Positions 1-7,457 of a stretch of 64,000 nucleotides of DNA are shown piece after piece. The notes under the pieces are model-generated. The model saw nothing but the letters and a program-made list of their open reading frames with translations. It was not told where the DNA came from and ran no database searches. The stretch comes from Candidatus Desulfovibrio intestinavium. Lineage in GTDB: Bacteria; Desulfobacterota; Desulfovibrionia; Desulfovibrionales; Desulfovibrionaceae. The translations under genes were made by a program, and so were the position numbers. Every line of letters begins with the position of its first letter. Position 1 is the first letter of the stretch. The stretch lies in contig DWZD01000040.1 of NCBI GenBank assembly GCA_019118345.1, positions 62,001 to 126,000 on the forward strand, in the 5' to 3' direction.

Positions 1-57
1 GGCTCCCGGATATATGATCCCGACAACGTGCCCCAACCGCCCACGGATGACGATTAG
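1..57 (+). CDS. C-terminal tail of an upstream gene (partial)
   Basis: Reading frame 1 is open from the first base and ends at a TAG at 55-57. It encodes 18 residues ending in an acidic, proline-containing tail (PPTDDD). The stop lies two bases before the mreB start, as expected for the preceding gene of one operon. Too little is present to name the product. Confidence 0.5.
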   Translation, partial: GSRIYDPDNVPQPPTDDD

Positions 58-59
58 CC

Positions 60-1085
60 ATGCTGCCGCGCCTGCTTCGCCGCTTCTTCGCCCAGGACAT
101 CGCCATGGATCTGGGAACGGCCAACACCCTGCTCTTTACCCGCAAGCACGGCATCGTCATCAATGAACCGTCGGTGGTGGCCGTCGATGTGCAGAAAAAC
201 ACCATCCTTGCCGTGGGCAGGGAAGCGCGCGAATACCTCGGGCGCACGCCCCATCGCATTCGGGCCATCCGCCCCATGAAGGACGGCGTCATTGCGGATT
301 TTGACGTCACCCGCGCCATGATCGCCTACTTTGTGCGCAAGGTCATCACCGGCCTGCGGCTGGTGCGCCCCTCCATGGTCATCTGCATTCCCACCGGCAT
401 CACCCAGGTGGAAAAGCGGGCGGTCATCGACTCGGCCCACCTGGCCGGCGCGCATGACGTCTCCCTGGTGGAAGAACCCATGGGCGCGGCGCTCGGCGCG
501 GATCTGCCGGTGCACGAGCCGCTGGGCAACATGGTGCTGGACATTGGCGGCGGCACCAGCGAGGTGGCGGTCATCACCCTGTCCGGCATTGCGGTTTCCC
601 AGTCGGTTCGCGTGGCCGGAGACGCCATGAACATGGCCGTCCAGCGCTACCTGCGCGATGTCTTCCGCCTCGAGGTGGGGGAAATCACGGCGGAAAACGT
701 CAAGAAAATTCTCGGCAATGCCGTTCCCCGACCCGAATCCCCCCGGCTGGAAATTTCCGGCAAGGATCTGGTGGAGGGAGGCCCGCGCTGCATCACCATC
801 GGCGAAGGCCATATACGGGAAGCCCTGTATGACTGCATACAGACCATTGTCGGCGTCGTCCTGCGCACGCTGGAGCGCACCCCGCCGGAACTGGCCGCGG
901 ACATTCACCGCAACGGCCTGCTCATGGCCGGCGGCGGTTCCCTGCTCAAGGGGCTGGATCAGCGCATTGCCCGCGAAACCCGCCTCAAGGTCTTTGTGGA
1001 CGACGAACCCCTGACCACCGTTCTGCGCGGCACGGCCAAGGCCATGCTCGACCGCGAACGCTATCAACCCGTGTTCATCAACTGA
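60..1085 (+). CDS. mreB: Rod shape-determining protein MreB (actin-like)
   Basis: Bacterial actin homologue that forms membrane-associated filaments and guides the lateral-wall peptidoglycan machinery. The 341 residues match the usual MreB length. The actin-fold nucleotide signatures are in order: phosphate-1 loop DLGTANT at about 17-23, phosphate-2 loop DIGGGTSEVAV at about 161-171, and the adenosine motif MAGGGSLLKG at about 291-300. The basic, hydrophobic N-terminus (LPRLLRRFF) fits the membrane-binding amphipathic start of Gram-negative MreB. The ATG follows the preceding stop by two bases, so translation is probably coupled. mreC, mreD, pbp2 and rodA do not follow, so this may be a solitary or second mreB copy. 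Confidence 0.95.
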   Translation: MLPRLLRRFFAQDIAMDLGTANTLLFTRKHGIVINEPSVVAVDVQKNTILAVGREAREYLGRTPHRIRAIRPMKDGVIADFDVTRAMIAYFVRKVITGLRLVRPSMVICIPTGITQVEKRAVIDSAHLAGAHDVSLVEEPMGAALGADLPVHEPLGNMVLDIGGGTSEVAVITLSGIAVSQSVRVAGDAMNMAVQRYLRDVFRLEVGEITAENVKKILGNAVPRPESPRLEISGKDLVEGGPRCITIGEGHIREALYDCIQTIVGVVLRTLERTPPELAADIHRNGLLMAGGGSLLKGLDQRIARETRLKVFVDDEPLTTVLRGTAKAMLDRERYQPVFIN

Positions 1086-1096
1086 CGGCGCAGCCC

Positions 1097-1918
1097 ATGC
1101 ATGACACGCCATCCCGCCTGACCGCGCTGGCGGACAAGCTCATTCCTCTCGTCAAGGCCGCCGGCGAAATCATCGTCCGGCATTGGCGTCAGGCCAGTCA
1201 TGCCCGGCACAAGGGCCGCATCGATCTGGTCACCGAAACCGACGAGGCCGTGGAAGCCTTCCTGGTGCGCGAGCTGGGCAAACTGCTGCCGCAAGCCGGC
1301 ATGCTGGCCGAGGAGGGCGGCGCATCCGGGCCGGGCACGGACGAACTATGCTGGCTCCTTGATCCCGTGGACGGCACGACCAATTTTGTCCATCGCCTGC
1401 CCCATGTGGCGACCTCAGTTGCCCTCTGGCACAGGGATCGGCCCCTGCTGGGGGTCGTCAATGCGCCCATGCTGGGCGAATGTTACTGGGCCATCCGCGG
1501 TCAGGGGGCCTTTTGCAACGGCGCGGGCCTGCGCGTCAGCACGACCTCCGGGCTGGAGGACAGCCTTGTGGCCACGGGCATTCCCTACAGCATCCGGGAG
1601 GATTTGCCGCACATTCTGGCCCAGCTTGCCGTGGTGCTGCCGCAGACGCAGAACCTGCGCCGCATGGGAGCCGCTTCTCTTGATTTGGCCTATGTGGCGG
1701 CGGGGCATCTGGATGCCTATTTTGAAACGGGCCTCAAGCCCTGGGATGTGGCGGCCGGCATCCTGCTGGTCAGCGAGGCCGGAGGGCGCGTCAGCCGCAG
1801 CGACGGCGCGCCCTTTGCCTTTGGCGACGAGATTCTGGCCAGCAACGGCCATGTGCATGAGGCCATGCGACGGCTGCTTCAGGAAGCGGCAGCTTCCGTG
1901 CGGAAGCGGGGGGCGTAG
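1097..1918 (+). CDS. suhB: Inositol monophosphatase family protein (SuhB/CysQ-like)
   Basis: Mg2+-dependent, Li+-sensitive phosphatase fold acting on small phosphate esters such as inositol-1-phosphate or PAP. The 273 residues carry the family metal sites: AEEGG at about 71-75, LLDPVDGTTNF at about 87-97 and KPWDVAAG near residue 215. It starts 11 bases after mreB and is probably cotranscribed. SuhB (inositol phosphatase, also an rRNA transcription cofactor) is the likelier name, but sequence alone does not exclude a CysQ-like 3'-phosphoadenosine phosphatase. Confidence 0.88.
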   Translation: MHDTPSRLTALADKLIPLVKAAGEIIVRHWRQASHARHKGRIDLVTETDEAVEAFLVRELGKLLPQAGMLAEEGGASGPGTDELCWLLDPVDGTTNFVHRLPHVATSVALWHRDRPLLGVVNAPMLGECYWAIRGQGAFCNGAGLRVSTTSGLEDSLVATGIPYSIREDLPHILAQLAVVLPQTQNLRRMGAASLDLAYVAAGHLDAYFETGLKPWDVAAGILLVSEAGGRVSRSDGAPFAFGDEILASNGHVHEAMRRLLQEAAASVRKRGA

Positions 1919-1949
1919 GCCCGCCATCGCAGGTGTCGCCGTGCCCCGG

Positions 1950-2450
1950 TCAGCGCAGCAGGCCGCTTTCCAGCAGGGCATGACGCAGCAAGGGGGAAAG
2001 CAGATCCCCGCCGTGACGCGCCAGCCCGAAAAGTTCCGCCTGATCCAGCACAAGGCGCGTGGCGGCATCCTCGGCCAGCAGCCGCAGCCGCGAAGGGGTC
2101 ACCCGCACGCTGAACAGGCTGACAAAGGCCTGTCCCGTGGCCGGGCAGGGGGGGAGGACGCCCAGTTCCCGCAGGCGGCCATTGTCGAGTTCCTGCCGCC
2201 GGGCCAGCCGTTCCGCGCATTCCTGCACGGAATCCCCGGCCGGAACGGCCTCGCGGGCAAAGATGTCCCAGCCTTCCGCGCTCCGGGCCAGCAGGATGCC
2301 GTCGCCCGCCCGCACCAGCAGGCAGACTTGCCGATGGGCAAGGCGCTGCTCCCGTACCAGGGGCGCGGCCAGATGACAAAACGGACGATTGCGGGCATCC
2401 ACCACTTCCAGCAGCGCGTGCGCGCCCGCGCGCAAGGGACGATTTCGCAT
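1950..2450 (-). CDS. NUDIX-fold protein with a degenerate NUDIX box
   Basis: A 166-residue minus-strand frame fills the gap between suhB and rimI. Residues around 50-75 (GWDIFAREAVPAGDSVQEC, then AERLARRQEL) align by eye with the G-x5-E-x7-REuxEExGu box, but the REuxEE glutamates are replaced (RLARRQ). It may be a catalytically dead NUDIX or a non-hydrolase NUDIX-fold protein. The following LGVLPPCPATGQAFVSLFSV segment resembles the family's later strands. The ATG overlaps the rimI ATG on the other strand within a single CATG. A longer frame reaches back over rimI, but those residues look like antisense. Coding is plausible rather than proven. Confidence 0.55.
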   Translation of the reverse strand: MRNRPLRAGAHALLEVVDARNRPFCHLAAPLVREQRLAHRQVCLLVRAGDGILLARSAEGWDIFAREAVPAGDSVQECAERLARRQELDNGRLRELGVLPPCPATGQAFVSLFSVRVTPSRLRLLAEDAATRLVLDQAELFGLARHGGDLLSPLLRHALLESGLLR

Positions 2451-2910
2451 GAGCATTCCCGGGACGGATCTGAAATTTCGGCGTCTGGAGGCCGACGATG
2501 CGCAGGCCATGCATACGCTGGAAAAATGCTGCTTCAGCTTGCCGTGGACAGCGGAACAATGCCGCGCCGCCTTCCGGCAACCGGCATTTGCCGCCTTCGG
2601 TCTCATGGCCGGAGCGGAGCTGGCCGCCTACATATCCTTCTATCATACCGCGGATGAGCTGGAAATACTCAATCTTGCCGTCAGCCCGGCCCGACGCCGG
2701 CAGGGGCTGGGACGCCGCGTGCTGGCAATGGCCTTGCAAGTGGCGGAAAAAATGGGTATCAGAAAGAGTTTGCTGGAAGTGCGCGAAAGCAACATTCCGG
2801 CCATTGGCCTGTACGAAAGCGCCGGTTTTCGCCAGATGGGGCGACGGCGCAACTATTATCGTTCCCCCGACGAGGATGCTCTCATCTATGCACGCCTCGC
2901 CAATGTCTAG
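2449..2910 (+). CDS. rimI: Ribosomal protein S18 alanine N-acetyltransferase RimI (GNAT family)
   Basis: Acetyl-CoA-dependent N-acetyltransferase that modifies the N-terminal alanine of ribosomal protein S18. The 153-residue protein shows the GNAT core: strand LEILNLAVSP at 71-80, acetyl-CoA pyrophosphate loop RRRQGLGRR at 82-90, and the RimI-type stretch LEVRESNIPAIGLYESAGF at about 109-127. The ATG at 2449 is preferred over an upstream frame start at 2389 because AAGGGA lies 9 bases before it and the added residues look like noise. The next gene starts 14 bases downstream. Confidence 0.9.
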   Translation: MSIPGTDLKFRRLEADDAQAMHTLEKCCFSLPWTAEQCRAAFRQPAFAAFGLMAGAELAAYISFYHTADELEILNLAVSPARRRQGLGRRVLAMALQVAEKMGIRKSLLEVRESNIPAIGLYESAGFRQMGRRRNYYRSPDEDALIYARLANV

Positions 2911-2924
2911 CGAGAATGGACGCC

Positions 2925-3674
2925 ATGCCGAAAATCATTGCCGCCAACTGGAAAATGTACAAAACCCGGGCCGAAGCCCGCGAGACCGCCGCAGCGCTGG
3001 CCCGCCTGCTCACGGAAAAGCGCACGGATCGACAGGTCATCGTCTATCCCCCCTTCACGGCCATTGCCGAAGCGGCTGCCGCCCTTGACGGTCTCGCCTG
3101 CGCGGCGGTCGGCGCTCAGGATGTCTATCCCGCCGCCGAGGGGGCCTTTACCGGCGAAATTTCCCCCCGCATGCTGACCGATGCCGGCGCGACGTGGGTG
3201 CTGACCGGCCATTCCGAACGCCGTCATGTGCTGCAGGAAAGCGATGAACTGGTGGGCCGCAAGACGGCCTTTGCCCTTGCCAACGGCCTTTGCGTCATGC
3301 TCTGCATTGGAGAAACCCTGAAGGAACGCGAAAGCGGCTGCCTGCGCGAGGTGCTGCAGCGCCAGCTGCAGGCCGGTCTGGCCGAAGTGGCCCCGGGCGA
3401 CATCAGCCGGCTGGCCATTGCTTATGAACCTGTCTGGGCCATCGGCACGGGCAAGGTGGCCGGCCCGGACGAGGCACGGGAGGCGCACGGCATCACCCGT
3501 GAGCTGCTGCGCGACGTGCTCGGCGCGGCGGCGGCCTCCGTGCCCCTGCTGTACGGCGGCAGCGTCAAGCCCGACAATGCGGCGGGGCTGCTGGCCCTTG
3601 ACAATGTGGACGGTCTTCTGGTAGGAGGCGCTTCTTTGGAAGCGGAAAGTTTCGCCAAAATCGTTCTTGCCTAG
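2925..3674 (+). CDS. tpiA: Triosephosphate isomerase
   Basis: Interconverts dihydroxyacetone phosphate and glyceraldehyde 3-phosphate in glycolysis and gluconeogenesis. The 249 residues show the TIM-barrel active site: ANWKM with Lys10, TGHSERR with His96, and AYEPVWAIGTG with catalytic Glu168 and the mobile loop 6. The phosphate loops YGGS and LVGGASLE are near the C-terminus. The second ATG (2925) is chosen because the alternative at 2916 leaves no room for a ribosome site. tpiA directly before secG is a common bacterial arrangement. Confidence 0.97.
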   Translation: MPKIIAANWKMYKTRAEARETAAALARLLTEKRTDRQVIVYPPFTAIAEAAAALDGLACAAVGAQDVYPAAEGAFTGEISPRMLTDAGATWVLTGHSERRHVLQESDELVGRKTAFALANGLCVMLCIGETLKERESGCLREVLQRQLQAGLAEVAPGDISRLAIAYEPVWAIGTGKVAGPDEAREAHGITRELLRDVLGAAAASVPLLYGGSVKPDNAAGLLALDNVDGLLVGGASLEAESFAKIVLA

Positions 3675-3690
3675 CGGACGGTCTGCCGTT

Positions 3691-3721
3691 TCTCCCGCCG
3701 GAACAGCGTTCCCGCCGGAGA
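3691..3721 (+). other. Intergenic hairpin between tpiA and secG
   Basis: TCTCC (3691-3695) pairs with GGAGA (3717-3721) and GGAAC (3700-3704) with GTTCC (3708-3712), separated by symmetric CGCC/CGCC internal bulges. No T-run follows. It may be a weak attenuator or an RNA-processing element between the two cotranscribed genes. Confidence 0.35.
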
Positions 3722-3832
3722 AAGGCCCGAGGATGACCGGAAGGCGTCCTCGCCAGCATGTCTCATCTTCCCCGCCCGCACGCCGGGGCGCGGTTTTTCA
3801 GGCCATGCCTGATCTTGTATCCGGAGGAAGCA

Positions 3833-4252
3833 GTGGAAACCCTTATTTTAACGCTTCACATCATCGTTTGTGTTCTTCTTGTCATCCTCATCCTCCTGCA
3901 GGCGGGCAAGGAAGGCATGGGCGTCATCTTCGGCGGCGGCGGAGCCTCGGTTTTCGGCAGCTCCGGCGCGGGGGGCATTCTGGCCAAACTGACGGCCTTC
4001 ATGGCCCTGGTCTTTGTCATCACCTCCCTGAGCTACACCTATGTGACCAGCCCCCGCCGGGCATCCGAAGAATCCCAGATTCTCAGCACGCCGCCCGTGA
4101 CCATCGAAGACAGTGCGCCCGCCAAGCCGCAGGCCCCTGCCTCAGCCCCGGAAGCCGCCGCGCCTACCGCGCCTGCGGACGCCGCCCCGGAAGCCGCTGC
4201 CGAACAGACACCCGCCGCCGGTACGAACGACGCAGCGCCCGCCGCGCAATAA
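3833..4252 (+). CDS. secG: Preprotein translocase subunit SecG
   Basis: Small subunit of the SecYEG inner-membrane protein channel. The start is the GTG at 3833, preceded by GGAGGA at 3823-3828, giving 139 residues. It shows the SecG plan: a first membrane helix at about 3-22, the glycine-rich cytosolic loop (GKEGMGVIFGGGG, about 25-37) and a second helix at about 50-70. An Ala/Pro/Glu-rich tail of about 60 residues follows; it is probably disordered and longer than in E. coli. A rho-independent terminator follows 23 bases after the stop. Confidence 0.93.
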   Translation: METLILTLHIIVCVLLVILILLQAGKEGMGVIFGGGGASVFGSSGAGGILAKLTAFMALVFVITSLSYTYVTSPRRASEESQILSTPPVTIEDSAPAKPQAPASAPEAAAPTAPADAAPEAAAEQTPAAGTNDAAPAAQ

Positions 4253-4275
4253 CATCCACAGGCCACAAATCAGAG

Positions 4276-4301
4276 AGCCGCGGTTTTGCCGCGGCTTTTT
4301 T
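4276..4301 (+). terminator. Rho-independent terminator after secG
   Basis: Perfect 8-bp stem AGCCGCGG / CCGCGGCT with a TTTTG loop, followed by TTTTT. It ends the mreB-secG transcription block, although the Smr gene begins only 18 bases downstream. Confidence 0.85.
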
Positions 4302-4318
4302 GTCCCGGAGACGTCCGC

Positions 4319-5296
4319 ATGGCTCATCAGGAATATTCCGACGGCAAGGCCGATTTTGCCAACAACCCCTTTGCTGCCCTCGACAAAACACATTTCCCCG
4401 GCAAGAAGGGGGGACAAAGGCAGGCCGCGCAGGCCCGGCAGCACAGCGTGCCCGACGCCTGCAAGCCCCGCAAGCACAGGCCGGAAACAACGGACGACGC
4501 CGAGGCCGCCCTTTTTCTGGCAGCCATGTCGCGTGTGGAAAAGGCTCCCGCGGCCCGAACGGCGACCCGCGGCTTTTCCCTGGCGGAACAGGACGGCCTC
4601 AAGGACACGTTGCGCAAGGCCGGACGCGCGGCGGATGCCGGGCCGGCGAAGCGCTCAGAACGCACCCCGGCCGCCCCGGCTCAGGAGCCGCCGGCATCCC
4701 CCGCCACCTGCGGCGACGCGACTGACGCGGAAGAGGACGCCTTTCTGCTGGCCATGCGGCAGGTGGCCCCGCTGGCGGGCAAGGGCAGGGCGGTTGCGCC
4801 GCCCGTCAATCCGCTGGCCCCGCCGCCTTCCGCCGATACGTCCCTGCAGGACTTTCTGGACGGCAAGCTGGAATTTGCCCTGTCCTTTACCGACGAATAT
4901 CTGGAAGGCCATGTGGTGGGCCTTGATCCGCTGATCATGGGCAAGCTGCGCGCCGGCTCCCTCAGCCCGGAAGCCCACCTCGATCTGCACGGTCTCAACG
5001 TCCAGCAGGCTTTCGAGACCTTGCGCGGCTTTGTGCGCGGCTCCTGGTACAAGGGGCTGCGTACCGTGCTGCTGGTGCCCGGACGGGGCAGGAACTCTCC
5101 GGACGGCGTGGGCGTGCTGCGCGGCAAATTGCAGACCTGGCTGACGCAGGATCCCTTCAAGCGCGTGGTGCTGGCCTTCTGCACGGCCCAGCCCCATGAC
5201 GGCGGCCCGGGCAGCATCTACGTTCTCCTGCGCAAATTCCGCAAGAAGGGCCGCATCTGCTGGGAGCGCATGCCCGCAGATGCCGATCTGTTCTGA
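4319..5296 (+). CDS. Smr (MutS2-type) domain protein
   Basis: A C-terminal Smr domain, a predicted nicking or structure-specific nuclease or RNA-binding module, covers about residues 215-310 of 325. LDLHG is at 221-225, followed by the LLVPGRGRNS loop and GGPGSIYVLLRK. The first 200 residues are Ala/Pro/Lys-rich and low complexity but contain two related short acidic-hydrophobic motifs: DDAEAALFLAAM near 59-70 and DAEEDAFLLAM near 136-146. The ATG at 4319 has CCGGAG upstream. A stand-alone Smr protein is not a MutS2, since no ATPase or clamp domains are present. The substrate is unknown. Confidence 0.8.
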   Translation: MAHQEYSDGKADFANNPFAALDKTHFPGKKGGQRQAAQARQHSVPDACKPRKHRPETTDDAEAALFLAAMSRVEKAPAARTATRGFSLAEQDGLKDTLRKAGRAADAGPAKRSERTPAAPAQEPPASPATCGDATDAEEDAFLLAMRQVAPLAGKGRAVAPPVNPLAPPPSADTSLQDFLDGKLEFALSFTDEYLEGHVVGLDPLIMGKLRAGSLSPEAHLDLHGLNVQQAFETLRGFVRGSWYKGLRTVLLVPGRGRNSPDGVGVLRGKLQTWLTQDPFKRVVLAFCTAQPHDGGPGSIYVLLRKFRKKGRICWERMPADADLF

Positions 5297-5372
5297 GCCT
5301 CCCGCCCTGTGGCGCACACGTCTTTTTCCGGCAGAACCTCGCCCGCAACCCGACGGAATACCCGGTCACGCC

Positions 5373-5987
5373 ATGTCCCCCATCCTCACCACCCACGATC
5401 TCTCCTTTGCCGCCATACGCTATCCCGATCTGACCTTTCAGCGTCAGGGCATCAACGTCATCCACGGCCCCAGCGGTTGCGGCAAGAGCACCCTGCTGCG
5501 GCTCTGCAACCGCACCCTTGTGCCGCATACCGGCTGCATCCGTCTGGACGAACAGGACATCCGGCAGCGGGATCCGCTGCAACTGCGGCGGGACATCCTG
5601 CTGGCCGGACAGGACGTCTTTCTTTTTGACGGCAGCATTGCGGACAATTTCCGGCAGTTCTACGCCCTGCGCGAAGAAGCGGAACCGCAGGAAAGCGGCA
5701 TGCGGCGCTTTCTCGATCTCTGCGCCTGCCCGCTCCCGCCGGAAACGCCCTGCGGCTCCCTTTCCGGCGGCGAACGGCAGCGGGTTTTTCTGGCCGTCTG
5801 CCTCTCCTTCGTGCCGCGCATTCTTCTGCTGGATGAACCGACCTCGGCCCTTGACGGCGAGACCGCCCGCCACCTGCTGGACAATCTGCGCGCATTTGCC
5901 GCCCGGCACGGCATGACCCTTGTGCTGGTCAGTCACGACCGGGCCATGACGGCCCCGCTTGCCGATAATTTGCTCGAACTGGCCTGA
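5373..5987 (+). CDS. fetA: ABC transporter ATP-binding protein, FetA (YbbL)-like
   Basis: ATPase half of a small ABC exporter. The 204 residues contain Walker A GPSGCGKST at 32-40, signature LSGGERQR at 130-137, Walker B ILLLDEPTS at 150-158 and an H-loop SHD near 186. The next gene encodes a UPF0014/FetB-type membrane protein, and the pair matches E. coli FetAB, implicated in iron export and oxidative-stress resistance. The metal specificity here is inferred from homology only. The ATG at 5373 is the first start that begins the nucleotide-binding domain. Confidence 0.83.
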   Translation: MSPILTTHDLSFAAIRYPDLTFQRQGINVIHGPSGCGKSTLLRLCNRTLVPHTGCIRLDEQDIRQRDPLQLRRDILLAGQDVFLFDGSIADNFRQFYALREEAEPQESGMRRFLDLCACPLPPETPCGSLSGGERQRVFLAVCLSFVPRILLLDEPTSALDGETARHLLDNLRAFAARHGMTLVLVSHDRAMTAPLADNLLELA

Positions 5988-6014
5988 CCTTGCGTCCCGC
6001 CCCCGGAAACGCTC

Positions 6015-6791
6015 ATGGAACTTTCCCTGCCTGCCCACAGTCTTCCCTTTCTGCTGGCCTACGTCCTCCTGCTCATGGTGGGTGCGATCATGAAAGCCTG
6101 CCGCATCGCCCAGACGCGCCTGCTCTGGCTGGCCGGGCTGCGCATGAGCCTGCAGCTGGTGCTGGCCGGCTTCGTGCTGACCTGGCTCTTCGCCCATCCG
6201 CATCCGCTGCTGACCTGCGCCTGGCTGGCCGTCATGACGGCCTTCACCATCCGCACCGTGCTGGGACGGCATCCCGGCCTCAATCCCCGCTTCCGCTTTT
6301 GCGTGGCCGTCACGCTGGCCGCCTGCGGCCTGCTCTCCACCTTTTTTTTCGTCACCTGCATCGCCCGGCAGAATGCGCTCAATCCGCAATATGTCATTCC
6401 GCTGGGCGGCATGCTCATGGGCAATGCCATGACCGGCCTCAGCCTGGCGCTCAAGAGTTTTGAGACGGCCCTCGACGGGCAGCGGCTGCGCATCGTCACC
6501 CTGGTCAATCTGGGCGTGCGCCCGCAGCGCATTCTTTTTCCCCTTGTGCGCACGGCGCTTGAGACGGCGCTTCTGCCCACGCTCAATTCCATGCTGGGCA
6601 TGGGCATCGTTTTTCTGCCGGGCATGATGACCGGGCAGATCCTGGCCGGCGCGGCTCCGGCCACGGCCATCCTCTATCAGGGCAGCATCATGATGGCCAT
6701 TTGCGCCACGGTCTGCCTGACCGTGCTCGTCGCCCTGCTCTGGGGGTATCGCAGCCTCTGGGATGCCGACCTCTGCATCCGTCTGCCCTAG
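6015..6791 (+). CDS. fetB: ABC transporter permease, FetB (UPF0014) family
   Basis: Integral inner-membrane partner of the preceding ATPase. The 258 residues form about six to seven hydrophobic segments. Family landmarks are visible: the early KACRIAQTRLLWLAGLRMSLQ stretch region, IPLGGMLMGNAMTG in the middle, and MLGMGIVFLPGMMTGQILAG. Together with FetA it should form an ATP-driven exporter, by homology for iron. The gap to fetA is 27 bases. The gene ends facing the convergent phosphoramidate operon. Confidence 0.85.
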   Translation: MELSLPAHSLPFLLAYVLLLMVGAIMKACRIAQTRLLWLAGLRMSLQLVLAGFVLTWLFAHPHPLLTCAWLAVMTAFTIRTVLGRHPGLNPRFRFCVAVTLAACGLLSTFFFVTCIARQNALNPQYVIPLGGMLMGNAMTGLSLALKSFETALDGQRLRIVTLVNLGVRPQRILFPLVRTALETALLPTLNSMLGMGIVFLPGMMTGQILAGAAPATAILYQGSIMMAICATVCLTVLVALLWGYRSLWDADLCIRLP

Positions 6792-6849
6792 CGTACCCCA
6801 AACGCCAGCCTCCCGACAGGGCGGGAAAAGGCGAGGCAACACAAACGGA

Positions 6850-6888
6850 GCGGCTCGCGGGGGACTGCCGTCCGTCTCCGCGAGCCGC
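6850..6888. terminator. Hairpin between convergent fetB and the MeOPN-like operon
   Basis: An 11-bp perfect stem (GCGGCTCGCGG at 6850-6860 with its complement at 6878-6888) closes a 17-base loop in the convergent gap. It has no strong U-tract on either strand, so it may stop transcription weakly or protect mRNA 3' ends. Confidence 0.4.
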
Positions 6889-6905
6889 GCCGAACGCTGC
6901 GGTGA

Positions 6906-7451
6906 TCACGCCGCGCCTGGCCCCGCCTGACCGCCTGCTGCGGCCGTCATTGTCCGCAACCGCTCCAGTACGGCCTCGACGCAGGCCTCGAGCGTCCATT
7001 CCCCCGTAGGCAGCACGAGATCCGGCGCCCTGGGGAAATCCACGGGCGTTTCCGCACCGGCCATATGCCGCACGGCTCCGGCCTGTTCGGCGGCATAAAG
7101 CCCCTTGGGATCGCGCTGGCGGCGCACCGCTTCGGGCACATCCAGGAAAATTTCCAGATAGCCCGGCAGATTGGCCCGATTCCAGGCATGAATTTCATGA
7201 AACAGGGAAATGGTGGCAATGATGACCGTATGTCCCTGTTCGGCCAGCAGGCCGCACAAGCGGGCATAGGTTCGGGCCAGTCCCTGGCGGCCGTCCCGGT
7301 CAAAGGCGGTGGCGCTCGCCCCCAGCACTGTGCGCAGGGCATCGCCGTCCAGCAGGATGCTGCCCGGCAGGCGGGCGCAAAGGGCGCGGGCCAGCGTGCT
7401 CTTGCCTGCGCCGGAAAGGCCGGTAATCCAGAGGACGCGTCCTGAAGCCAT
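6906..7451 (-). CDS. CysC/APS-kinase-like kinase, probable cytidine diphosphoramidate kinase (Cj1415-like)
   Basis: P-loop kinase of the adenylyl-sulfate kinase family, 181 residues: GLSGAGKST at 11-19, DGDALR near 36-41 and RDPKGLY near 113-119. Alone it would be called cysC. It is, however, the last gene of an operon whose other members match the Campylobacter jejuni phosphoramidate pathway, where the APS-kinase homologue Cj1415 phosphorylates the ribose of cytidine diphosphoramidate. Dissimilatory sulfate reduction needs Sat and APS reductase but no APS kinase, and no sulfate-assimilation gene is nearby, which supports the alternative role. It starts 6 bases after the methyltransferase stop. 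Family assignment is strong; substrate assignment rests on context. Confidence 0.8.
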   Translation of the reverse strand: MASGRVLWITGLSGAGKSTLARALCARLPGSILLDGDALRTVLGASATAFDRDGRQGLARTYARLCGLLAEQGHTVIIATISLFHEIHAWNRANLPGYLEIFLDVPEAVRRQRDPKGLYAAEQAGAVRHMAGAETPVDFPRAPDLVLPTGEWTLEACVEAVLERLRTMTAAAGGQAGPGAA

Positions 7452-7457
7452 CGCCTG

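Noticed and set aside
5157-6842. Very long minus-strand open frame (561 codons) opposite the Smr/FetAB genes
   Set aside because: Composition is that of an antisense shadow in GC-rich DNA, while the plus strand encodes clear ABC transporter motifs in full.
6906-7451. Plain assimilatory cysC assignment
   Set aside because: The genomic context is a phosphoramidate-type operon and no cysD, cysN or cysH gene accompanies it; family membership alone does not fix the substrate.
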